Origin: Bacteroidales bacterium UBA3543
GTDB lineage: Bacteria > Bacteroidota > Bacteroidia > Bacteroidales > UBA932
Assembly (NCBI GenBank): GCA_002376715.1
Contig: DFOK01000071.1
Coordinates: forward strand, 1-11,749
DNA: 11,749 bases
Reading direction: 5' to 3'
Shown: in pieces, positions 1 to 6,904 of the stretch
How the letters are laid out: the number at the start of each line of letters is the position of its first letter
Numbering within the stretch: position 1 is the first letter of the stretch
The notes under the pieces: model-generated
Databases searched by the model: none
Seen by the model: only the letters and a program-made list of their open reading frames with translations
Told to the model about the DNA's origin: nothing
Program-made: the position numbers and the translations under genes

Positions 1-969
1 ATAGCCATCTTTCCAACTGATGAATTGAGTGGCATCTACTTTTTGTCTGTTGAATGTTCCGCTTTCAGAATAAATGGCTTGTTCATTTGGCATCAACTTG
101 ATTTCACTCCCCTGTGAAGATTGTACACCAATGCTTCCCTCGACCAAAACTATTGATTTTGGGGAATTGACATAGGAGGCAAGGTTGAATTTGGTGCCGT
201 AAACAATTACATTAAAATCGGAAGTATGTACATGAAACGGTTTGCCTTTGTCTGGAGCTACTTCAATATATATTTCCCCGAAAGAGAGTGTGATCTCACG
301 CTTGTTTCCGGTAAAACTGGCTGGAAATTCAAGCACCGAACCGGAATTCAACCACACTTTGGTTCCGTCTGAAAGTGTAAGAACTGAACGTTTACCGTAA
401 GGGACAATAAGTGTATTTAATTTGTTTTCGGCAAGCTTAACTGTTCTTTCTTCACTATTGCCTTGTATGATTTTAGCTTTTCCCCCCTTTTCAAACTCCA
501 CGTTTGCATCATTTTGGAACGATAATGCCTCTTTATCAGTAATCAACTGAATATCTTTATCGTTTAACAGATTTCCCACAATATACTCTTGCTCTACTGT
601 GGGTACATCCTTATTTTGATAGTGGAACAACAAGTTTATCCCAAATATAATTAAGAATATAGCAGCAATTGAGGTTATAGAGATTTGGAGCGTACGCCGT
701 TTTTTTCTTTTGCTATCATAAGCATGAATGGAGCTCTCCAGTTTTTTTCTCAAATCTTCTTTTTCCTTGTCAGGTAAGCCGTAAGAAGATAAACGGATGT
801 TATGGAAATACTCTTTTGCCAAAGTCACGTTCTCTCGCTCTTCGGCATGCTCTTTTAAAAAGTTCTCCCAATAAAGATTCAATTCATCGTTTGGAAAAAG
901 TTGCCATTCGATAAATTTTTCATCTTTCATAAAACGAATAAAATTGTTGTTATTGCTTTTCTGTTGCAT
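1..969 (-). CDS. FecR-family anti-sigma factor (partial, C-terminus outside window)
   Basis: Inner-membrane regulator that holds an ECF sigma factor and passes on a signal from an outer-membrane TonB-dependent transporter. Translation from ATG 969-967 stays open for 323 codons to the window edge. Residues 1-90 form a charged cytoplasmic region with WENFLKE and EDLRKKLESS. A basic stop-transfer stretch (KRKKRR, about 87-92) is followed by one membrane helix at about 94-116. The periplasmic FecR domain covers about 187-290, with LIVPYGKRSVLTLSDGTKVW, LNSGS, FGEIYIEV, FHVHTSDFNVIVYGTKFN and VLVEGSIGV. The family's usual C-terminal part (DUF4974-like) is cut off, about 70 residues by family length. 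An in-frame TAA lies 8 codons upstream, so M1 or M14 are the only plausible starts. I chose M1. In Bacteroidota such genes normally follow an ECF sigma gene, but none is present here. Family assignment is secure; the partner sigma is unknown. Confidence 0.93.
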   Translation of the reverse strand, partial: MQQKSNNNNFIRFMKDEKFIEWQLFPNDELNLYWENFLKEHAEERENVTLAKEYFHNIRLSSYGLPDKEKEDLRKKLESSIHAYDSKRKKRRTLQISITSIAAIFLIIFGINLLFHYQNKDVPTVEQEYIVGNLLNDKDIQLITDKEALSFQNDANVEFEKGGKAKIIQGNSEERTVKLAENKLNTLIVPYGKRSVLTLSDGTKVWLNSGSVLEFPASFTGNKREITLSFGEIYIEVAPDKGKPFHVHTSDFNVIVYGTKFNLASYVNSPKSIVLVEGSIGVQSSQGSEIKLMPNEQAIYSESGTFNRQKVDATQFISWKDGY

Positions 970-1003
970 AATAAAAGATCCCCGGTCCTTTTACCGGATT
1001 CTA

Positions 1004-1015
1004 TGACATTTGTCA
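1004..1015. promoter_or_regulatory. Short inverted repeat TGACA-tt-TGTCA upstream of fecR
   Basis: A perfect 5-bp inverted repeat with a 2-base centre lies 35 bases before the fecR start codon. Between it and the gene is a second small inverted repeat, CCGGT (982-986) / ACCGG (993-997). Either could be a protein-binding site or leader RNA structure. Short palindromes arise easily by chance, so this is only a candidate. Confidence 0.2.
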
Positions 1016-1026
1016 GTTATTTAATG

Positions 1027-1034
1027 TATAGACG
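1027..1034 (-). promoter_or_regulatory. Candidate ECF-type -10 element for fecR (CGTCTATA)
   Basis: On the minus strand CGTCTATA directly follows a long T-rich tract, about 58 bases before the fecR ATG. A CGTC core is common in the -10 element of ECF-sigma promoters, and FecR operons are often autoregulated by their sigma factor. I do not see a clear -35 element or the Bacteroidota housekeeping -7 motif (TAnnTTTG), so this is a weak inference. Confidence 0.22.
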
Positions 1035-1043
1035 AAAAAAATA

Positions 1044-1084
1044 AAAAAACATCATCGTTTTTTCAAAAAACGATGATGTTTTTT
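1044..1084. terminator. Strong hairpin with flanking A/T tracts, probable (bidirectional) intrinsic terminator
   Basis: AAAAAACATCATCG (1044-1057) pairs perfectly with CGATGATGTTTTTT (1071-1084). The remaining T6-C-A6 could extend the stem to 20 bp. On the minus strand the stem is followed by a T-rich run (seven T, A, seven T), the stronger of the two tails; on the plus strand it ends in six T. It lies 75 bases upstream of fecR and 20 bases downstream of the stop of a small open frame (1104-1181). It could end a minor transcript from the gap or act as a leader attenuator for fecR. Confidence 0.7.
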
Positions 1085-1270
1085 AAAAAAAGGCCTATTT
1101 GTCTTACAATGATTGTGAAGGATTGAATACTACTTTCAATTTTGTCATAGACCTGCTATGTGGGTTTCTACAGGCTGGCATAGAAATCTGCACCAATTCA
1201 GCGCATTGTTCTCTGATATAGAAATAAATAACGATTTACCCCATTATATTAAATATTGAAACTTTACAAC
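1085..1270. other. Unexplained 186-base segment between two terminators; possible small RNA or gene remnant
   Basis: Together with the terminators and flanking bases this makes up the 394-base gap 970-1363, in which I find no convincing gene. On the minus strand one frame is open for 43 codons (1107-1235) and stops with TAA at 1104-1106. Its longest ATG-started part is 25 codons (1104-1181, ending KLKVVFNPSQSL). That is too short to call a gene, and I do not recognise the peptide. The segment also has small inverted repeats: CATAG (1146-1150) / CTATG (1156-1160), and TTTCTA (1165-1170) / TAGAAA (1181-1186). A minus-strand TATAAT (1243-1248), with TTGTAA 15 bases upstream of it, resembles a generic promoter but not the Bacteroidota consensus. 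A decayed gene end or a small RNA stopping at the 1044-1084 hairpin both fit. Confidence 0.25.
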
Positions 1271-1318
1271 ATAAAAAATGAACCCTAAAAATTAGGCAAA
1301 AAAGCCTTTAGGGTTCAT
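1271..1318 (-). terminator. Intrinsic terminator of the V-ATPase - kinase - peptidase unit
   Basis: A perfect 12-bp stem (ATGAACCCTAAA at 1278-1289 with TTTAGGGTTCAT at 1307-1318) encloses a further GGC/GCC pairing. On the minus strand it is followed by a run of six T. It begins 45 bases after the peptidase stop codon, which is the expected place for the end of the transcript. The plus strand has no T-run after the stem, so it should act on the minus strand only. Confidence 0.85.
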
Positions 1319-1363
1319 CTCATACGTTACTCCTTTGTTATTAGAAAACCGAATACCTTTCCT

Positions 1364-2908
1364 TTATTCTTTATATAATCCTTCGCGTGATAGTAGGTGG
1401 TCAAGATTGGCTATGCCATAAACAATAACGGCGGTAACTACCGAGGAGTGTTCCATGTAGTCGGGGAAAACCTTTTGATACATATCATTTTCAGTATGCC
1501 AGATTTCTCCATAACTGAAGTTGTAGCCCTTGTGGTCGGTTTCGCTCAGTGAGATTGTGGGTACTCCGTTCATGGCAAAGTGGGCATGGTCACTGCCTCC
1601 GGGAGTTGTCGGACGTCTTCGGGGTTCACCCTGGCGTTTGTTGACGGTAAAAGGAAATTCCTCAGAATACCCTTCCAGCGGCGCAGCTGCCTTTACGAAG
1701 TCATCATACATCGCTTCCGGAACGGTAATTCCTGTTACACAGAGAGGACCTCCGTCACGGTTGAAATAGTTGGAGATTTTATTCAGATCGACGGTTTTAT
1801 TTTCCACAAAATATTTTGAACCCAACAATCCGAATTCTTCGCCTGTCCAAAGGCAGAAAAGGATGGTTCTTTTGGGCTTTGCACCGCTCATTGCAAGGAG
1901 TCTGGCAGCCTCAAGGACTACTGCAGAACCATTGGCATCATCAACCGCTCCGGTAGCTATATCGTATGCATCTAAATGAGCACCCAGCATCACATATTCA
2001 TCGGGATACTTGCTGCCCTTAATTACGCCAATTACGTTGCGATATTTGATAGGGCCAATGCTGAAATGGTTGCGTATGTCAAATTCAAGGAAAAATGTCT
2101 GACGCTCTTTGACTTTTTGTTCAATGATTTTGTACTGGTGTTCGTCAAGTTTGATGTCGCAGACCGTAGGCAGATTGTCGTAGGTAATATCGTAAGCATT
2201 TTTTCTGTTGGAGAGAATGGTCATAGGCAGGGATGCAGATTGGATGAATCCGAGTACTCCGGCCTCGATCATCTCCTTATAGAACATTGCGGGACACTCT
2301 ACATAGGGGATCATTTCCTTAGGATTCTCCCTGTTGGCATAGTTGTAGGCCCTTATTTCACTATTGAGACGCGCGATTGAGTCATTATCTGCGATTGCTT
2401 TAGCTCTAATGCTGTCGCCTTCGGAGGAATTGTCAATCGGATTGCCGTTGGATTTACCGGAAATAAGTACCCAGGCACCTTTGAGCGCTCCTTTCATCCG
2501 TTCCAATTCTCCTCTGCTCTTTGGTTCAATCAATACGTGGCCTATTTGACGCCCTTTTGTACCGGCTGTATAGGAGGGTGTCGCGAAATGGAGTTGCATG
2601 CCATCTTCACTCAGCATACGTCCGAACCAGGGGCCTCGGTTGAATCCTACATTGATGGAACCTACCTCTTGGGTGTAGTATTCCATTCCCCATTCTTTAA
2701 ATTTGCTGATAACCCAATTTTCAGCATCAGTGAGTGCGTGGGAGCCGATAAGACGACCGCCGATGCGGTTGGCGAGGATGTCAATGTGGTTCATTGTGGT
2801 GTTGTCACTCTTACCGAGTTCGAATACCTTCTTTACCACTTTGTCCTGCGCGCTGATAGAAATTATGGTGCATATCAGAAGCACCGGGATAAGGAAAAGT
2901 CGCTTCAT
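1364..2908 (-). CDS. Secreted M28-family zinc metallopeptidase (carboxypeptidase Q / aminopeptidase-like)
   Basis: Predicted exported peptidase that removes residues from peptides, using two zinc ions, in the periplasm or outside the cell. It is 514 residues long. Residues 1-20 are a signal peptide, probably cut at ISA-QDK; the only Cys there has no lipobox. A PA-like insert covers roughly 110-235. The catalytic domain follows, with the expected M28 residues: H311 (GAHLDAYD), D323 or D324 (AVDDANGSA), catalytic E356 and ligand E357 (WTGEEFGLLGS), D384 (NRDGG) and H471 (IWHTENDMYQ). GGSDHAHF at 437-444 is also typical of carboxypeptidase Q-like members. All zinc ligands are present, so it is probably active; its substrate cannot be read from sequence. 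The start is 31 bases after the kinase stop and the terminator at 1271-1318 follows, so it looks like the last gene of the ATPase transcript. No functional link to the ATPase is evident. Confidence 0.93.
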   Translation of the reverse strand: MKRLFLIPVLLICTIISISAQDKVVKKVFELGKSDNTTMNHIDILANRIGGRLIGSHALTDAENWVISKFKEWGMEYYTQEVGSINVGFNRGPWFGRMLSEDGMQLHFATPSYTAGTKGRQIGHVLIEPKSRGELERMKGALKGAWVLISGKSNGNPIDNSSEGDSIRAKAIADNDSIARLNSEIRAYNYANRENPKEMIPYVECPAMFYKEMIEAGVLGFIQSASLPMTILSNRKNAYDITYDNLPTVCDIKLDEHQYKIIEQKVKERQTFFLEFDIRNHFSIGPIKYRNVIGVIKGSKYPDEYVMLGAHLDAYDIATGAVDDANGSAVVLEAARLLAMSGAKPKRTILFCLWTGEEFGLLGSKYFVENKTVDLNKISNYFNRDGGPLCVTGITVPEAMYDDFVKAAAPLEGYSEEFPFTVNKRQGEPRRRPTTPGGSDHAHFAMNGVPTISLSETDHKGYNFSYGEIWHTENDMYQKVFPDYMEHSSVVTAVIVYGIANLDHLLSREGLYKE

Positions 2909-2939
2909 TGTTGTTTTGTATTATTGGATTGAGTTATTA

Positions 2940-4610
2940 TTAAAAACTGCTTCCTCCGATAAAGCCACGCATAAGCGAGGTGGAGGGCACATCTTTATCA
3001 GAAATCGGTGTGAAGTAGCTGAGGAATTTGAGCAGGCGGTGAGCTTCGCTGTATTCTTTGCAATCCTTGGGTACGGTCCTCAGGATTCTCTCCGCATGTG
3101 AATGCAGTACAGCAAATTCGAGCAAATAGGAGGAGTTGAACATCGCATCCGCATCCTCCTGGAAGGGATATATCCATTTAACCTCTGCGCGGCGTACATT
3201 GGGCCAGTGGGAGATGGTCTCCCTTGCGGTAAATGAGCCCAGATTGTAGTCGCGTACAATTCTGCGAAGGAGACGGTTGTCGCTGGTGGGGATGCAGTTG
3301 TGATCATCCAGTGCTATGCTGGTGATGGTATTGATGAATATTCTATACTTGGTACTCTCGTCTACCCGGTCGGTAAGGCGGGGGTTGAGTGCATGAATAC
3401 CCTCCACAATAAGGATGGAGCCCTCTTCCAGATGGAGTTTACGCCCGTTAAATTCACGCAGTCCGGTGACGAAATTGTACTCAGGTACCTCTACCGTTTC
3501 TCCATTTAAAAGTTTGAGCATATCGCTCTGGAGGTACTTATGGTCCACGGTTTCAAAATTGTCAAAATCAAATGATCCGTCAGGCAGTAGGGGTGTATCC
3601 AGGCGATTGACGAAGTAGTCATCAGTGGAGAATGAAACAGGCTTGAGTCCACATGCCATAAGCTGTATGCTCAAACGTTTACAGAAAGTGGACTTTCCAC
3701 TACTGCTTGGGCCTGTAATCAGTATAAGACGCAACGGCTTATCAGATTTCATCCTGTTGTCAATCTCTTCCGCTATCTGAACAATTTTCTTCTCCTGTAG
3801 AGCCTCAGCTACATTAATCAGGTCGGAGGTTCTTCCACTTGCAATAGCAGCATTGAGATCTCCTACTGTACTTAGCCCCATTATGTGATTCCAGCGGTTG
3901 GCTTCCGAGAATATTTCGAATGTTTTTGGCTGCTCAATTAAAGGAGTCAGTTCTTCGGGACGATGCCTGTCAGGTACTCTGAGCAACAATCCGTTCCTAA
4001 AGTGGGTCAGACTCCATATTTTAAGGTGCCCTGTGTTGGTGAGTAAGGCGTCGTAGTAGTAATCGGGAGTCTCTAACAGGGTGTAATAAATCACATAGAG
4101 ATCTCCTGTTGTCTCCAGTAGCCGTACCTTGTCGTCAGCGCCAATGCTGCGAAATATCTCTATTGCTTCCTCTTTCTGTACTTCATGTCGGCGGAAAGGG
4201 ATATCCTGCTCCACCAGTTCTTCCATTCTTGAACGCAGTTGCATCAGTTCTACTTTGGAAATGGCTGTAGAACCTTTTCCATCTTTATCGATATAGCAGA
4301 AGAAGCCCTTTGAAATGGGCCGGCGTATGACTACCCTGCAACCGGGGAAAATATCGTGCGCTGCTTTGTAGAGTAGAAAGCAGAGGGACCTGCGGTAAAC
4401 ACCACGACCGGTATAGGATGTGTAGTCCAAAAACTCCACGTTGCGGTTGTTGAAGGCGCGGTAGCGGAGTCCCTGACTAACATTGTTGACCTTTGCGGCT
4501 ATTATAGGATGAGGCCTTTCAAAATCGAAGGCCTCAACCATATCTTGAAGGGTTGTACCCTCCGGAAATTTTTGCCTGGTCCCTGTGTTGACGCAGTAGA
4601 TGGTGATCAT
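2940..4610 (-). CDS. TGS-domain nucleoside (uridine) kinase fused to a ThrRS-like domain
   Basis: Probable cytoplasmic ATP-dependent kinase of the uridine kinase/phosphoribulokinase family, expected to phosphorylate uridine, cytidine or a related nucleoside in salvage. At 556 residues it is far longer than plain uridine kinase (about 210), because of an N-terminal extension. The extension is a TGS-like fold (1-62), then a domain like the second additional (editing) domain of threonyl-tRNA synthetase (about 70-250; RRSLCFLLYKAAHDIFPG, KGFFCYID). The kinase domain (about 290-500) has the P-loop GPSSSGKST (300-308), STDDYF (328-333), VEGIHAL (402-408) and RRIVRDYNLGS (449-459). In the editing-like domain the HxxxH metal motif of ThrRS is replaced (R74 and F78), so it should not deacylate tRNA. 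The ATG is 3 bases after the K-subunit stop, which implies co-transcription and translational coupling. Nucleotide-kinase family is secure; the true substrate is not. Confidence 0.9.
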   Translation of the reverse strand: MITIYCVNTGTRQKFPEGTTLQDMVEAFDFERPHPIIAAKVNNVSQGLRYRAFNNRNVEFLDYTSYTGRGVYRRSLCFLLYKAAHDIFPGCRVVIRRPISKGFFCYIDKDGKGSTAISKVELMQLRSRMEELVEQDIPFRRHEVQKEEAIEIFRSIGADDKVRLLETTGDLYVIYYTLLETPDYYYDALLTNTGHLKIWSLTHFRNGLLLRVPDRHRPEELTPLIEQPKTFEIFSEANRWNHIMGLSTVGDLNAAIASGRTSDLINVAEALQEKKIVQIAEEIDNRMKSDKPLRLILITGPSSSGKSTFCKRLSIQLMACGLKPVSFSTDDYFVNRLDTPLLPDGSFDFDNFETVDHKYLQSDMLKLLNGETVEVPEYNFVTGLREFNGRKLHLEEGSILIVEGIHALNPRLTDRVDESTKYRIFINTITSIALDDHNCIPTSDNRLLRRIVRDYNLGSFTARETISHWPNVRRAEVKWIYPFQEDADAMFNSSYLLEFAVLHSHAERILRTVPKDCKEYSEAHRLLKFLSYFTPISDKDVPSTSLMRGFIGGSSF

Positions 4611-4613
4611 TGC

Positions 4614-5072
4614 TTACGGCAAGGCGAGGAATGTAGCGGCAAATGTAAGAATAGCATAAAGCTCAGGGAATACGGCAAGAATCATTGTCCTTGAGAAAAC
4701 ATCGTGTCCGTTACCCATTTCGTTTATACCGTTTGCACAAAGTTTGGCCTGCCAGATGGCTGAAAAATAAGCTGTAAGACCCAATGCAACAGCTGCTGCC
4801 GCCATTGCGAGTGAAGGACCTAATGCGATTTCGAAATTGAGTCCCTTAAGGGCGTTGAGCATAAAGAAAAATCCTGCAAAGCCGTAGAGACCCTGGGTTG
4901 AAGGCAATGCACAAAGGATCATTGATTTACCGAACATGTCGGGATTTTTCTTAAGGGAACCGATGGTTGTGTTTCCAGCCATAGTTACACCGATCGCGCT
5001 GCCGATACAGGCAAATGCAAGCATAATGGCCATACTCGAATAAGCGATGATTAGGGGTACTGATAAAGTCAT
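4614..5072 (-). CDS. ntpK: V-type ATP synthase subunit K (rotor ring proteolipid), Na+-binding type
   Basis: Forms the rotating membrane ring that carries ions across the inner membrane. Its 152 residues make four hydrophobic helices, two duplicated hairpins: about 7-30, 50-74, 86-108 and 128-150. This is the double-hairpin form usual for V-type K rather than the 8-kDa F-type c subunit. The first hairpin has GSAIGVTMAG and the second ALGLTAYFSAIWQ, a repeat with diverged sequence. Helix 2 has LPSTQGLYGF and helix 4 has VFPELYA. The ion-carrying carboxylate is E137; the first hairpin has T59-Q60 instead, so there is one ion site per four helices. L56, T59, Q60, Q108 and E137 line up with the sodium ligands of Enterococcus hirae NtpK (L61, T64, Q65, Q110, E139, from memory). 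The gene follows I by 29 bases and precedes the kinase by 3. Confidence 0.96.
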   Translation of the reverse strand: MTLSVPLIIAYSSMAIMLAFACIGSAIGVTMAGNTTIGSLKKNPDMFGKSMILCALPSTQGLYGFAGFFFMLNALKGLNFEIALGPSLAMAAAAVALGLTAYFSAIWQAKLCANGINEMGNGHDVFSRTMILAVFPELYAILTFAATFLALP

Positions 5073-5101
5073 TTTATTAAGATTTTAAGTTTGTAATCGG
5101 G

Positions 5102-6904
5102 TTAATTGTTTTTATTTAGAGGACGGTAAGGTTTTCCGCCGCCCACAAAGTCAGCATTTTTATAAAATTCTACAAAAGTCAAACGCATCGGATGGACAAA
5201 TGCACCGATGGATGAAAGCAACATCACGAAAAGGTGACCGAAGATCAGAAGTATGATGCAGAGAATCCAGCCTGCATAGGGGACACCCTTGAGGGCCATG
5301 GACATTGCGTTGATTACCATGCCGAGGCTGCCTCCGGCTGCACCCAGTCCGAAGAGACGGATATAGGAGAGTACGTCTCCAAAGAATCCTGTTATGTCAT
5401 AAAGAGCTGTAACTCCACCGAAAATGCGTTTGATAGGGTTACGTACAGGATTGGAGAAAAGCACTACCAGTGCCAGACCTCCTGCTCCAAAAGTCCAACC
5501 CAACCAAGGGGGTGTCAGGTTCTTGCCGATCTGCGAACCTGCATAAAGCAGGGCGACCCATATCAATATCATGCACCATCCTATGTTGGACATACCGTGC
5601 TGCCATCCCACTCTGCGCATCTTGTAGATAGCTGAAATCAGTCTGGCTACAATAATTTGGAATAGACCAAATATGATTGCAAACCAGAACATCTTGATAT
5701 CGGTGAAGAAAAGTCCCTTGATACTGTCTGACATATTGAATATGTCATAAATCTTGGCACCGAAAAATGTACCGTTCAGCATCGGCATGATAATCGTGCC
5801 TACACCAAGCCAGATACCGAGTTTGGCATATTCCCGCAGGGAAGGAACTTTCCATAAGACAAACAACGAAGCTAAAAGTATTATCAGACCATATCCCATA
5901 TCTCCCAGACATAGTCCGAAGAACAGCATATAAAAAGGTGCGAAGTAGGGCGTAAGGTCAAGCTCATCGTATGTCGGCAGCATATACATATTGCCGATAA
6001 CCTCAAAGACTTTGGTAAAGCGGTTATTCTTGAGCTTTATAGGTGGGTTGTCCTCAGCTTTAGCGGGCTCAGAGAGCCATACGACATAGTCGCAGTTGTT
6101 GAGAAATTCTGCAACGGAAGAGTCGATATTGGTAGGGGCAAATCCCTCCAAAACAGAGAGTGAACCTTCCGCCTGACTTTCTGATGCAGCACTTGCAAAA
6201 TATTTGTCCAGCTCCTGAGAGTCGAGTGCATATTTGCGCTCCATTTCAGGAAGAGAGTCCTTGAGAGCTGCCAGAGTAGAATTAGTATCCTTTATCTCCT
6301 GCTCCAGAGAGGCAATCCTGATGTCAAGAGTTCCGGCTGATTGTTGAGGGAGTTGTGATTCCTGAATAGGGAACGTATAGGGTTCTCCGAAAGGTGAAAG
6401 CACCACAAAGCAGCTCTTGCCTCCATATGAGTTGAGCACCTGCAGCGGATACTCCTGTTCCCAGTCCGGATTGAATTTTTTATCCGATACGACGTAGAAA
6501 TGGGGTGTAAATCCTGCTTTCTGTAATCGCTCTACGTCTGCAGGATCAAAATTACCCCACAGTAGTGCATTATCCCGTTCGCGTATCGCTGCATAGAGTT
6601 CCTGCTTTAGAGAGAGTGCAGAGTCAAGTAGAGCTTCTATCCTGTTAAAGATGTCACATTCTTCGGTGCATGTGATAATTTCTTCAGCAGGGGTCTCTTC
6701 AGGGAGGTTTTTGAGAAAGTTTTTGTAGCGCTTTATCAGCTTTTTCTCAGATGTAGTGCTATCCAGGAGGCGGGTTGAAGTCTCGTCCGTAGCTTTGAAG
6801 GAGCGAGTTATATCCATCACTCCCAACTCTTGGAGCCGATCGAGAAAATCCATCAGTTCCGGTTGGAACGCGATAATGGAGTACCTTGTCATTTTATGTA
6901 TCAT
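5102..6904 (-). CDS. ntpI: V-type ATP synthase subunit I (membrane stator, a-subunit homologue)
   Basis: Stator subunit that provides the ion half-channels next to the K ring and ties the membrane part to the peripheral stalk. It is 600 residues long, a little shorter than the usual 620-660. Residues 1-315 form the cytoplasmic domain with coiled-coil arms (about 48-110 and 192-235). The remainder has about seven to eight membrane helices, starting with YMLFFGLCLGDMGYG (325-339). LSYIRLFGLG (512-521) carries R515, the arginine equivalent to the essential yeast Vph1 R735. The C-terminal RLTFVEFYKNADFVGGGKPY (574-593) is the family's hallmark ending. The ATG at 6904-6902 overlaps the D stop as ATGA. 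A start at M5 is possible, but M1 matches the coupled arrangement. Confidence 0.96.
   Translation of the reverse strand: MIHKMTRYSIIAFQPELMDFLDRLQELGVMDITRSFKATDETSTRLLDSTTSEKKLIKRYKNFLKNLPEETPAEEIITCTEECDIFNRIEALLDSALSLKQELYAAIRERDNALLWGNFDPADVERLQKAGFTPHFYVVSDKKFNPDWEQEYPLQVLNSYGGKSCFVVLSPFGEPYTFPIQESQLPQQSAGTLDIRIASLEQEIKDTNSTLAALKDSLPEMERKYALDSQELDKYFASAASESQAEGSLSVLEGFAPTNIDSSVAEFLNNCDYVVWLSEPAKAEDNPPIKLKNNRFTKVFEVIGNMYMLPTYDELDLTPYFAPFYMLFFGLCLGDMGYGLIILLASLFVLWKVPSLREYAKLGIWLGVGTIIMPMLNGTFFGAKIYDIFNMSDSIKGLFFTDIKMFWFAIIFGLFQIIVARLISAIYKMRRVGWQHGMSNIGWCMILIWVALLYAGSQIGKNLTPPWLGWTFGAGGLALVVLFSNPVRNPIKRIFGGVTALYDITGFFGDVLSYIRLFGLGAAGGSLGMVINAMSMALKGVPYAGWILCIILLIFGHLFVMLLSSIGAFVHPMRLTFVEFYKNADFVGGGKPYRPLNKNN

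Noticed and set aside
1104..1181. 25-codon minus-strand ORF ending KLKVVFNPSQSL
   Set aside because: Too short and unrecognised to be called a gene; kept only as part of the unexplained interval.
1278..1318. Inverted repeat considered as a transposon end
   Set aside because: The stem is followed by six T on the minus strand just after a stop codon and there is no transposase or matching copy, so a terminator explains it better.
1976..2380. Plus-strand open frame of 134 codons opposite the M28 peptidase
   Set aside because: The minus-strand peptidase has all catalytic residues in one frame; the antisense frame has no recognisable content.
5234..5635. Plus-strand open frame of 133 codons opposite subunit I
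   Set aside because: Antisense to conserved membrane helices of subunit I; low-complexity His/Ser/Cys-rich translation typical of a shadow.
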